From the NCBI GenBank assembly GCA_913773825.1, contig CAJYHH010000141.1, positions 1-8,076 of the forward strand: a DNA stretch of 8,076 bases, written 5' to 3'. Within the stretch, counting starts at the first letter, position 1. Every line of letters starts with the position of its first letter. The notes beneath the pieces are model-generated. The model was not told where the DNA came from, did not search any database, and worked only from the letters and a program-made list of their open reading frames with translations. Positions 1 through 5,890 of the stretch are shown piece by piece. The position numbers were made by a program, and so were the translations under genes. The DNA is from Candidatus Sericytochromatia bacterium (lineage in GTDB: Bacteria; Cyanobacteriota; Sericytochromatia; UBA7694).

Positions 1-1258
1 CAGAAGGTGAAGGATTGCCGCCAGCAAAGGGATCGGTTGTATGGCTGCCACCACTGGGTTTGCCAGCAAAAGGATCCGTTGTATGGCTGCCGCCACCACC
101 AGTGGGGCGAGTTGGACGTGCGCGTTCATTGCTCAGGTCATTTTCATTGCGCTGCAAACTGCGCTCCACGTCACGACGCTCAGAGCCCACTTGCTGCAGA
201 GTCAGCGCAACGTAGTTCTTGATCTGCATATGCATGCCGCGGTTTTCAGAGTCTAAACGGCGGGCTTCCTGACGATGGCCCTCGGCTTCACCAGGCAGAC
301 GCTCAAGATCATTTACGCGACCCTGAGCTTGAACGCGGTTTTCAATTGCGCCATCAAGATTGCGGCGAGCACCGGCAGAATTGTTCTGAGCTCCCTGCAG
401 ATTGTCTTCGAGCTGGTGAACGTTGGGCAGGCGAGCTTCACGCAGATTATAAGCAGCGCGGCTGACGTCCTGGGTTTCGCGATTATTAGCCTGTTCCCAG
501 GCCTGAACAGCGCTATTAAGCTTTTTGGTCGGTTCTTTGAGATCATTCTGATACTTGCTGGTGCGTTCAGCTAACTCACCGCGCAATTCGGTCACGCGCT
601 GGCTTTCCTGGCCAGAGATACCTTTGAGATCCGTAATCAGACCTTCCATTTTGGTTTTGACCTGACCAGGACGCAGTAAAGATACGTTCTGAGCTGGGCC
701 CTGATTCTGGCGATAGTCCTGCTGGAGCTGATCTAAAGCCTGTTTGGCCATGGTACGGTCAACGTGCTGAGCATCGCCACCTTCAGTTGCGATCTGATAA
801 GCCGCGTCGACTTTATCGCGATTAGGTGAGGCAACAAATTTTTCAGAGTCTTTAAGCATGACAGCTTTAGAGGTCTGATCAACATCATCCCCCAGATAAG
901 TCACGTTGTTTTTTTCATCAACTAAAAACGCAGCGCTGGCAGAAAAAGCAGCGGCGACATCATTGTCGATGGCTAATGGCGTTTTACCACTGTCCACTTT
1001 TTTGTTGGGATCGCGATCTAGCTCTTTGATGTCGATGGTTTTGTTTTCTTTCCAGAAACTGTCCTCGACGCTAAGTGGATGAACGCTGGCTTTACCATCA
1101 CTTTTGACAACAACCAGATCTGCTCCTTTGCTCTGCTTGGCTTTTTCGAGAGCTTCCTGGACATTTAAACCAGAAGCGCTGGGAGTTTTGTTTGCATTGA
1201 TGGGATTACTGGCATCCCAGATACCTTTGTCGTGAGATCCAATCGAAAAATTCGACAT
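1..1258 (-). CDS. Unrecognised coiled-coil protein, C-terminus beyond window
   Basis: The frame stays open from the ATG at 1258 to the left edge, giving 419 residues without a stop, so the gene continues outside. An AGGAG lies 10 nt before this ATG; another ATG at 1266 is in a different frame and too close to the AGGAG. I do not recognise the family. Residues 1-180 look globular, with two short strand-rich stretches (GADLVVVKSDGKASV near 45-59 and AAFLVDEKNNVTYL near 109-122). Residues about 190-380 are rich in Q, E, R, N, A and L, with few prolines or glycines, and look like long helices or coiled coil. After that comes a Pro/Gly/Thr-rich tail with two tandem copies of GGSHTTDPFAG. There is no signal peptide or membrane segment. 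It is divergent from the metallothionein gene. A structural or surface role is possible, but nothing in the sequence proves one. Confidence 0.85.
   Translation of the reverse strand, partial: MSNFSIGSHDKGIWDASNPINANKTPSASGLNVQEALEKAKQSKGADLVVVKSDGKASVHPLSVEDSFWKENKTIDIKELDRDPNKKVDSGKTPLAIDNDVAAAFSASAAFLVDEKNNVTYLGDDVDQTSKAVMLKDSEKFVASPNRDKVDAAYQIATEGGDAQHVDRTMAKQALDQLQQDYRQNQGPAQNVSLLRPGQVKTKMEGLITDLKGISGQESQRVTELRGELAERTSKYQNDLKEPTKKLNSAVQAWEQANNRETQDVSRAAYNLREARLPNVHQLEDNLQGAQNNSAGARRNLDGAIENRVQAQGRVNDLERLPGEAEGHRQEARRLDSENRGMHMQIKNYVALTLQQVGSERRDVERSLQRNENDLSNERARPTRPTGGGGSHTTDPFAGKPSGGSHTTDPFAGGNPSPS
20..94 (-). repeat. 42-bp in-frame tandem repeat (two units seen)
   Basis: A 33-nt block at 20-52 recurs at 62-94 with three mismatches, a period of 42 nt (14 codons). 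On the minus strand each unit encodes GGSHTTDPFAG followed by a Gly/Pro/Ser linker. Two of the changes, inside GGATCC/GGATCG and the neighbouring GGC/GGT codons, are synonymous, so the peptide is kept. The array lies near the window edge and may have more units to the left. Confidence 0.75.
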
Positions 1259-1360
1259 CGAGACATCGCTCCTATTAACAGAGGGTGGACACAGGGCTAG
1301 ATCCAGCCTAAACGCTAGAGTTAACGCCATGAGATTAAATTTTGGTAAAGACCTTTTGGG

Positions 1361-1366
1361 ATTATA
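1361..1366 (-). promoter_or_regulatory. Possible -10 for the coiled-coil gene
   Basis: A perfect TATAAT reads on the minus strand here, about 100 nt upstream of the ATG at 1258. No convincing -35 is visible 16-18 nt further upstream, so this rests on the -10 alone. The implied leader would be roughly 95 nt and contains a small GGCT/AGCC hairpin near 1299-1312. Confidence 0.35.
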
Positions 1367-1491
1367 TGCGGAGACATAAAAGATCTTGCTTAATTTGCCA
1401 AAAACTGTAAGATTTTCGTTTTTAAGCCGTCTATTGGTTAAAGGGCCCAAACCCTGAAGATAAAGTTTTAAACTAAAAAAGGGGAAAACAG

Positions 1492-1623
1492 ATGTCTGAC
1501 GAATGTTGTCAAGACTGTAGCTGCGGCGCTCCCGCTGTTGATAACGGCTGCTGCTGCGGCAGCGAATGTAAATGTGGCCCGAACTGCAGCTGCCCAGCTG
1601 AGTGCGGCTGCCCAGGCGCCTAA
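1492..1623 (+). CDS. Metallothionein-like cysteine-rich small protein
   Basis: A 43-residue protein with 13 cysteines (5, 6, 9, 11, 20, 21, 22, 26, 28, 32, 34, 38, 40) and no histidine or aromatic residue. There are four Cys-X-Cys pairs and a CCC triplet. The spacing (CSCG, CKCG, CSC, CGC) is that of a thiolate-cluster metal-binding peptide. Such proteins sequester soft metals such as Cu(I), Zn or Cd in the cytoplasm. The all-cysteine pattern resembles fungal or animal-type metallothioneins more than the His-containing bacterial SmtA/BmtA family, so I assign it by composition, not homology. The start has GGGG(A) at 1481-1485, 7 nt upstream of the ATG. The stop is only 2 nt before the ATG of a sigma factor with a cysteine-rich tail, implying co-transcription and translational coupling. 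Which metal it binds cannot be told from sequence. Confidence 0.85.
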   Translation: MSDECCQDCSCGAPAVDNGCCCGSECKCGPNCSCPAECGCPGA

Positions 1624-1625
1624 AC

Positions 1626-2156
1626 ATGTCTCAACCCTTGCGGGCAACCATTGCTGAACGCCTGGCCCGACTGCGGCCGGGAATGGTACGTTGGGTCCAA
1701 GCCCGCACGGGTTGCTTTGAACTAGCCGAGGAAGTTGTTCAGCAGGCACTGCTTCGCGCATTAGAGCAGCAGCAGACGCTTCGAGATTCAGATCGTCTGG
1801 CGGCCTGGTTTAAAACCATTGTCAGTCGTGGTCTTAGCGATGAATTAAAGCGTCAGCAGCGTTTTAGTCCTTTGACAGCAGCACCTGAACCGAGCACTGA
1901 ATCAGAGTTACCAACTAATGGTTGCGCCTGTGTACTACAAGTCATCAAGCAGGTTAAACCCGCTTATGCAGAAGTCATGACTGCGGTTGATCTACATGAT
2001 CAATCCTTACATCATGCCGCTGAACAACTGGGCCTGAGCCCCAATAATGCCAGCGTGCGTCTGCATCGCGCTCGCCAGGCACTACGCAAAAAGCTCAAAC
2101 AAGTCTGCGGCACAGAGTCTGTTGCAGGCTGTCTGGATTGTGGCTGTAAAGTATAG
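1626..2156 (+). CDS. ECF-type sigma-70 factor with Cys-rich C-terminal tail
   Basis: This 176-residue protein has the two-domain plan of extracytoplasmic-function sigma factors. A region 2-like part spans about 10-80 (AEEVVQQALLRALEQ; LAAWFKTIVSRGLSDELKR) and a region 4 helix-turn-helix about 108-158 (HAAEQLGLSPNNASVRLHRARQALRKKL). Cysteines sit at 30, in a Cys-Ala-Cys in the inter-domain linker (100, 102), and in the tail (161, 169, 172, 174; GCLDCGC). As I recall, similar tails occur in a known set of ECF factors, and the copper-responsive CorE of Myxococcus has a C-terminal Cys-rich domain that controls activity directly. Metal control without an anti-sigma is therefore likely here, and no anti-sigma gene is adjacent. 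I chose the ATG at 1626, 2 nt after the metallothionein stop. A GTG at 1602 in the same frame would overlap that gene and add eight basic residues unlike the family. A weak AGGCG at about 1613-1617 may serve as ribosome site. Confidence 0.88.
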   Translation: MSQPLRATIAERLARLRPGMVRWVQARTGCFELAEEVVQQALLRALEQQQTLRDSDRLAAWFKTIVSRGLSDELKRQQRFSPLTAAPEPSTESELPTNGCACVLQVIKQVKPAYAEVMTAVDLHDQSLHHAAEQLGLSPNNASVRLHRARQALRKKLKQVCGTESVAGCLDCGCKV

Positions 2157-2178
2157 AAGTACGTGACAAGGTCGTTGT

Positions 2179-2236
2179 CGGTTTAGCTAAACCGCACAGC
2201 GCAAAACCGTCAGCGCAGCCTGACTCTAAACAGGCT
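2179..2236 (+). other. Palindrome and hairpin downstream of the sigma gene
   Basis: CGGTTTAGCTAAACCG at 2179-2194 is a perfect 16-nt palindrome. It is followed by two imperfect direct repeats starting AAACCG and ending CAGCGCA (2189-2203 and 2205-2218). A second hairpin, AGCCTG/CAGGCT, lies at 2217-2236. Neither hairpin has a U-tract, so this is not a standard intrinsic terminator. It could stabilise the operon mRNA 3' end or be a binding site. Confidence 0.4.
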
Positions 2237-2268
2237 CACCAGCCCTGCCCAACCTACTCACACCTAAC

Positions 2269-2300
2269 TTGACAGTATCTGGCTAATTTGATTAGATACT
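2269..2300 (+). promoter_or_regulatory. Candidate promoter with overlapping dyad, deoxynucleoside kinase
   Basis: A consensus -35, TTGACA, is at 2269-2274. The best -10 is only weak (TTAGAT at 2292-2297, 17-nt spacing). A perfect 7-bp dyad AGTATCT/AGATACT (2274-2280 and 2294-2300) spans exactly this spacer and -10, the usual placement for a repressor operator. The dyad could instead be chance in AT-rich DNA. Confidence 0.35.
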
Positions 2301-2361
2301 CTGGGCTTTTGGTGCATGAGTCACAAAATGTGCGTAAAAATGGATAAGGCGGGTGTATGCC

Positions 2362-3036
2362 ATGTCACTGTATATCGTGCTGGCCGGAACTACCGGTGTA
2401 GGCAAATCAACCCTGACACAAAAACTGGCTTCGCGATACCGCTTTCATTCCTTTTATGAAAACCTCGACGATAATCCCTATTTAGCTGATTATTACGCTG
2501 GTCAGGGTAAAGAGATCTGTTTTGAAATGCAGGTTTATTTTTTAGGCCAGCGTGTTGCCCAGCAGCGTGAAGTCGAACGGATGGTCCATCAGGGCACAAA
2601 CGTCATTCACGATCGCTCGATTTATGAAGACTTTCATATTTTTGCCCAACATCAGTACAACCTCGGCTACATCTCTGATCGCCAGTTTGAAAATTATCGT
2701 CGCCTGTTTTTTACGGTGACCGATTTACTGCATCAGCCCGATCTGATCATTTATCTCCATGGCTCAACAGAGCGTCTGCGGGAACAGATTCAGATGCGCG
2801 GCCGTGACTATGAACAGAGCATTGATTTAAACTATCTTAGCCAGATCAATGAGCTTTATCAGGACTGGCTTCAGCGCCTGCAGGACGGGCCCACCACCAT
2901 TCCGCTTTTGCCTGTTGATGTCTGTCAGACCGATCTGCATGGTCTTGATTTTGAGGCCTTTTGCAGTGAGTTTGAAGCCAAGATTGAAGCCATACAAGGT
3001 CCCCGAATACCGATTCTTGCTGGCAGAGGCCTCTAA
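2362..3036 (+). CDS. Deoxynucleoside kinase (dNK/dGK-dAK family)
   Basis: A 224-residue enzyme of the expected size for ATP-dependent deoxynucleoside kinases, which make dNMPs in the salvage pathway in the cytoplasm. Visible motifs are the P-loop GTTGVGKST (residues 9-17), the Glu in FYENLDDNPYL (33) that normally acts as base, the DRSIYED motif (84-90; Asp84-Arg85-Ser86), and the LID RGRDYE (146-151). The substrate (dA/dG, dC or dT) cannot be settled by eye. I prefer the ATG at 2362, which puts MSLYIVLAG directly before the P-loop and has AAGGCGGG upstream. A GTG at 2353 in the same frame would add only three residues and sits almost on the ribosome site. The gene stands alone: 205 nt separate it from the sigma gene and a kilobase of repeats follows. 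Confidence 0.92.
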   Translation: MSLYIVLAGTTGVGKSTLTQKLASRYRFHSFYENLDDNPYLADYYAGQGKEICFEMQVYFLGQRVAQQREVERMVHQGTNVIHDRSIYEDFHIFAQHQYNLGYISDRQFENYRRLFFTVTDLLHQPDLIIYLHGSTERLREQIQMRGRDYEQSIDLNYLSQINELYQDWLQRLQDGPTTIPLLPVDVCQTDLHGLDFEAFCSEFEAKIEAIQGPRIPILAGRGL

Positions 3037-3098
3037 ACGATTAAAGCCCGTTAACTCATCTCTACTAGCGATTCTGTATTCCTCATAATGTCTGTCAG

Positions 3099-3127
3099 CC
3101 TAAAAGCTGCCTAAAAGCTATTTTTTT
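3099..3127 (+). terminator. Weak possible terminator after the kinase
   Basis: An 11-bp direct repeat, CCTAAAAGCT at 3099-3108 and 3110-3119, is followed by seven T at 3121-3127. AAAAGCT and the following AGCTATTTT can form a short, imperfect stem before the T-run. The stem is weak, so termination here is uncertain. Confidence 0.3.
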
Positions 3128-3249
3128 GTGAATCATTTTGACGGTTAGGACAGCTGGATAACACCATCACATGCACAAACACTGATGATTAAGAAATTTT
3201 CAGCTTTAAAAAGCCGACGATGATAATCAAACAAAATCCAGCAAAAAAT

Positions 3250-3384
3250 CAAAAAAAAGAAAAAGGTAGAAGGGAAAGACCTGAACCCTTCTACCAGAGT
3301 CACCCGTTGATGATGGAACGGCGTTGCACCGTCCCGTTTAGCAAACAAGAGGCAGAAATGTTTGTTTGCTTGATTCTATTTATA
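3250..3384 (+). repeat. Structured dispersed repeat, copy 1 (possible ncRNA)
   Basis: First of three copies in the same orientation. The copy begins with an A-rich lead-in, then a perfect 10-bp hairpin GGTAGAAGGG/CCCTTCTACC with an 11-nt loop. The core CTACCAGAGTCACCCGTT (3291-3308) follows, then a small ACGG/CCGT hairpin, then GCAAACAA/TTGTTTGC (3341-3348 with 3362-3369). In this copy the last stem gains one flanking A-T pair. It differs from copies 2 and 3 by a few substitutions and one extra base in the 3' half, so it is the most diverged. No open frame is conserved across copies, so the conservation is of nucleotide sequence or structure. It could be a small RNA, a mobile non-autonomous element or a protein-binding repeat. 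Confidence 0.8.
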
Positions 3385-3454
3385 GCCGATGAGATATTAA
3401 ATTGTGATTAAAAGCATAGATGCAGACATAAAAAATGTATTAATGTATGCATTA

Positions 3455-3663
3455 GACCTGAACGGAAACTGTTTACCAGAGTCACAAATCTGAGCCCACT
3501 ACCAGAGTCACCCGTTAAGATTCCCGAGTTACGAGACCCGTTAAATTGAGACCCGAACCCGTCTACCAGAGTCACCCGCTAGAGCCTTGCTACCAGAGTT
3601 ACCCGTTGTTAAGAACCCGCTACCAGAGTCACCCACTCGCAGGCCACTAAGAGCCCCGCTACC
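3455..3663 (+). repeat. Irregular tandem array of the repeat core
   Basis: Five units carry the 18-mer core CTACCAGAGTCACCCGTT or close variants, at about 3473-3490 (3' end diverged), 3499-3516, 3563-3580, 3590-3607 and 3620-3637. A truncated CTACC is at 3659-3663, and a gapped relative lies in the 3523-3542 stretch. Most are preceded by GARCCC. The first also keeps AGACCTGAAC, the loop sequence of the full repeat, so these look like decayed or partial copies. Start-to-start spacing varies from about 26 to 64 nt. The 5' hairpin arm GGTAGAAGGG is missing from every unit, so the first hairpin cannot form here and only the core is kept. Confidence 0.75.
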
Positions 3664-3731
3664 TTAAAGAGATTCAAAGACCGCTCAAGACCTTTTTCAT
3701 TTTTAACTGTTTAAACCAATAGACCAATAAA

Positions 3732-3865
3732 CAAAAAAAGAAAAAAGGTAGAAGGGAAAGACCTGAACCCTTCTACCAGAGTCACCCGTTGATGATGGAA
3801 CGGCGTCGCACCGTCCCTGTCGCAAACAAGAGGCAGAGTTGTTTGTTTGCTTAATGATTACAATA
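3732..3865 (+). repeat. Structured dispersed repeat, copy 2 (possible ncRNA)
   Basis: Over the first 121 nt this copy differs from copy 3 at only three positions. Hairpin 1 is 3747-3756 with 3768-3777, the core is 3773-3790, hairpin 2 is ACGG 3800-3803 with CCGT 3811-3814, and hairpin 3 is 3822-3829 with 3843-3850. Weak similarity to copy 3 continues to AAAAGGCAT/AATAGGCAT near 3890. A strong intrinsic terminator at 3911-3946 on the same strand could end a transcript of roughly 200 nt. I see no clear promoter in front. Confidence 0.82.
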
Positions 3866-3910
3866 AGCTAATCCACATAAAATAGGCATAAAGATCTTTA
3901 TTATTTGCAT

Positions 3911-3946
3911 AAAAAGCTGATTAATTTATTTTGATCAGCTTTTTTT
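3911..3946 (+). terminator. Intrinsic terminator after repeat copy 2
   Basis: An 11-bp perfect stem AAAAAGCTGAT/ATCAGCTTTTT (3911-3921 with 3934-3944) has a 12-nt AT loop and ends in seven T (3940-3946). No protein gene lies just upstream on this strand, so the likely client is a transcript through repeat copy 2. The A-run on the left arm could let it act weakly on the other strand. Confidence 0.75.
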
Positions 3947-4048
3947 CATGCCTTTTTGCAGGTGGTTTAACAGGATTCAATCACTTATTTGTCTCGCTTA
4001 AGCCCTATGCTAGAAACATAACAGCACAATCGAGAACAGGAGATGCTT

Positions 4049-4195
4049 ATGTCCAAAAGTCAGTACACTAAAATGCTCAGAATTTTGCTTGGCCTGACAA
4101 TGGTTGCCAGCCTGAGCGCCTGCCCGGTCGGTGACAGCGACAACGATGACTTCGAAGGCATTGAAAACTTCGGCAGAGAAGGTGATGACGATTAG
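4049..4195 (+). CDS. Small acidic lipoprotein
   Basis: A 48-residue protein. The N-terminus has basic residues (K3, K9, R12), then the hydrophobic stretch ILLGLTMVASL and a lipobox LSAC with the lipidated Cys at 25. The mature peptide would be only 24 residues: ten acidic, one basic. It includes DSDNDDFEG, which resembles a DxDxD calcium-binding loop but lacks the usual Gly and terminal Glu spacing. It should be anchored to a membrane after Sec export and signal peptidase II cleavage; function unknown. I chose the ATG at 4049 because AGGAG at 4038-4042 lies 6 nt before it. The in-frame ATG at 4043 abuts the ribosome site. A TATGCT at 4006-4011 may be its -10. It ends at a strong terminator and is convergent with the next gene. 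Confidence 0.8.
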   Translation: MSKSQYTKMLRILLGLTMVASLSACPVGDSDNDDFEGIENFGREGDDD

Positions 4196-4243
4196 ACTTG
4201 TCTCAACTTGTCTGAACTCGCTCCGAAACAACCCAATCTACAA

Positions 4244-4279
4244 AGGGCCCCGACAGCTGCGGGGCCCTAATAATTTTTT
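4244..4279 (+). terminator. Intrinsic terminator after the lipoprotein gene
   Basis: The stem AGGGCCCCG/CGGGGCCCT (4244-4252 with 4260-4268) has 9 perfect GC-rich pairs, a 7-nt loop and a T-run at 4274-4279. It sits between two convergent genes. On the minus strand only TTT follows the stem, so it mainly serves the plus strand but may also block minus-strand read-through. Confidence 0.85.
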
Positions 4280-4287
4280 AATCTAGT

Positions 4288-4824
4288 TTAATTGCGGATT
4301 TTAAAGCTCAGAAAAGCGCCACCTGTGCTGCCCAAATCCTGGCGCTGATTAGTCAGTGGATCTGTACGACGGTCATTGGGGTCATATTCAACCCGTAAGC
4401 CGATTTCAGCATCCCGCCCCAAAAAACGAATATTGCGGTCAACTTCAAATTCACCGCCTTCAACGCCAAAAACAGCTGCACCCGCGACTCCAACAGCACC
4501 CGCGACAATCGGATTGTCCATCTGATTTTCACCCCACTCGCGCATTTCCTCACCCAGCATTTTTTTCTCAAAACGTGGGTCATGGTGCTCTCTAAAACTG
4601 ACCTGTTGGTCAAAGTTATAACTTTCAAAGCGATGATAATCGTGGCGGCTTTCAAGATTCAGATCACTCGGAAAGGTCTGAGGTCCAATATTAATCCCAA
4701 CCGGTGCAGTGGGATCAGTTGGGCCCGCTGGAGCTGTTTGCTGAACAGCGGGTTGGGAGGATTTAAGTCGCCAATCCGTTTGAATCGGCTGTGAGGCGCC
4801 ACCAGCAGCACTTGGTCCGTTCAT
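4288..4824 (-). CDS. Hypothetical protein, glycine-rich segment and strand-rich C-terminus
   Basis: A 178-residue protein I do not recognise. Residues 1-50 are low-complexity (Pro, Ala, Gln, Thr, Gly). Residues 55-100 are charged and rich in His, Glu, Arg, Phe and Tyr. A short hydrophobic Gly/Ala/Val stretch, NPIVAGAVGVAGAAVFGV, spans 104-121. The end (125-178) alternates polar and non-polar residues (EIGLRVEYDPN; GGAFLSFKIRN) as in beta structure and closes with an FxF-type strand. There is no signal peptide. Starts compete: ATG at 4824 has GAGGG about 11 nt upstream, while a TTG at 4833 in frame is nearer to it and would add three residues. The gene follows glsA on the same strand after 105 nt. 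That gap holds a possible AT-rich promoter, so the two are probably separate units. Confidence 0.8.
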   Translation of the reverse strand: MNGPSAAGGASQPIQTDWRLKSSQPAVQQTAPAGPTDPTAPVGINIGPQTFPSDLNLESRHDYHRFESYNFDQQVSFREHHDPRFEKKMLGEEMREWGENQMDNPIVAGAVGVAGAAVFGVEGGEFEVDRNIRFLGRDAEIGLRVEYDPNDRRTDPLTNQRQDLGSTGGAFLSFKIRN

Positions 4825-4929
4825 GTCACCCAAAACCCTCGCTTAGTTTGCTTTCTCTTTATATTACCCGAAGTTTTGGTTTTTTTAACAAAAAGTTTTT
4901 CAACTTGCAAAGTAAGCCAAGATCAGCTG

Positions 4930-5883
4930 TTAACGAGGCTCAAAGACATGAAGCGGAATTCGCTCAACTAATTGGCGGCAAAACTCAACGCCTCTGACAC
5001 TGTTGCCAAAGTTATCTAAGGGCGGTGACCAAAGCGCTAAGCCCATCACACCAGGCACAACCAGCATCAGCGCGCCCGAAACGCCGCTTTTAGCCGGCAG
5101 ACCAATTCGAAATGCAAATTCACCAGAAAAATTATACATCCCGCAAGTCGCCATTACAGTCAGACAATCCCGCAAGGTACGTGGCGCCAACTGAGCTTCT
5201 TGCACACCAGCGTCAGATGTTTTAACTGGGCAAACGCCCCGATTGGCAAGTGTTGCAGCAGCAACCGCCAGCTCACGCGCATTAAGCGTTAGTGAACAGG
5301 ACTGAAAATAAAGCTCAAGCGTGGCTTCTAAGTCTGTATGAGGCGGAAAAGCACCTTGTTCACGCATAAAATAAGTCAAGGCGCGGTTGCGGTCTGCACT
5401 TTGGCGCTCAGACTGGTAAACGGCATTATCAAAGCCAGGTGTTGCTCCACTTAAGCGCTGCCAAAAGTCAGAGACGAGTTCAAAACGCTCATGCAGAGGT
5501 TTTTCAGGCGCAATTAAGCTACAGCACATAATCCCCCCAGCGTTAATCAAGGGATTATGCGGCAGGCCTCGGGGATTAAGCGTCAGGGCATTAAATACCT
5601 GACCACTAGGTTCAAAACCCACATGTTCATGTACCCGCGCCTCACCATGAGCTTCTAAGGCTAAGCAGTAGTTAACCGGTTTGCAGACTGATTGCAGACA
5701 GAATGACTCATCAGTGTCTCCCCAGGCGGCCTGACGCCCATCTGCAAAACAGACGGCCACAGCCCAATGATTGGGATTGGCTTTGGCAAGTTGGGGAATA
5801 TAGGTAGCAACCTTGCCTTCAGCGAGCGGGCGCTGGCGCTCATAGAGCTCTTCAAGGACGTTTAGACAGCTTTCGGGCGACAT
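4930..5883 (-). CDS. glsA: Glutaminase A
   Basis: This full-length 317-residue serine-dependent beta-lactamase-like glutaminase hydrolyses L-glutamine to glutamate and ammonia in the cytoplasm. Family landmarks are all present: catalytic Ser65-x-x-Lys68 (SVCK), PLINAGG with Asn114, Glu159 in QSER, Asn166 in DRNRAL, Tyr192 in LYFQSCS, Tyr250 in MYNFSGEF, and the AKSGVSGAL segment near 264-272. These positions match the E. coli GlsA active-site set closely by spacing. It lacks the C-terminal STAS or regulatory domains found in some longer homologues. It has no ribosome site before the ATG. An extended -10 lies just 7 nt upstream, so translation may be leaderless. It is divergent from repeat copy 3 and shows no operon link to glutamine metabolism genes. 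Confidence 0.96.
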   Translation of the reverse strand: MSPESCLNVLEELYERQRPLAEGKVATYIPQLAKANPNHWAVAVCFADGRQAAWGDTDESFCLQSVCKPVNYCLALEAHGEARVHEHVGFEPSGQVFNALTLNPRGLPHNPLINAGGIMCCSLIAPEKPLHERFELVSDFWQRLSGATPGFDNAVYQSERQSADRNRALTYFMREQGAFPPHTDLEATLELYFQSCSLTLNARELAVAAATLANRGVCPVKTSDAGVQEAQLAPRTLRDCLTVMATCGMYNFSGEFAFRIGLPAKSGVSGALMLVVPGVMGLALWSPPLDNFGNSVRGVEFCRQLVERIPLHVFEPR

Positions 5884-5890
5884 AGGCGGA

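Larger units (their letters stand above)
3037..4048. other. Gene-free kilobase occupied by repeats
   Basis: No convincing gene is present between the kinase and the small lipoprotein. In order, the stretch holds a short direct repeat with a T-run (3099-3127), unexplained AT-rich DNA to 3249, structured repeat copy 1 (3250-3384), 70 nt of AT-rich DNA, a degenerate array of the repeat core (3455-3663), AT-rich DNA, repeat copy 2 (3732-3865), a strong terminator (3911-3946) and about 100 nt of lipoprotein upstream region. Open frames inside it are short and have no ribosome site or recognisable protein. Confidence 0.8.

Noticed and set aside
1386..1413. TTGCTT and TAAGAT as a promoter for the metallothionein operon
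   Set aside because: Only 3/6 and 4/6 matches. If the operon is read by its own ECF factor the promoter would not look like this, and no classic ECF GGAAC box is visible either, so I do not assign one.
1602..1625. Earlier GTG start for the sigma factor
   Set aside because: It would overlap the metallothionein gene and add eight basic residues that do not look like the family; the ATG at 1626 directly follows the upstream stop.
1468..1761. 97-codon open frame on the minus strand
   Set aside because: It is antisense to the metallothionein and sigma start, has low-complexity Ala-rich content, and arises from the Cys/Gly codon repeats of the real gene.
3220..3411. 63-codon open frame through repeat copy 1
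   Set aside because: The frame is not kept in copies 2 and 3, there is no ribosome site, and the composition follows the repeat.
3455..3663. Possible CRISPR array
   Set aside because: Repeats are degenerate, start-to-start spacing varies from about 26 to 64 nt, spacers are themselves repeat-related, and there is no cas gene.
5003..5855. Several open frames in other frames of glsA
   Set aside because: Shadows of the well-conserved glutaminase coding frame, with no family resemblance of their own.
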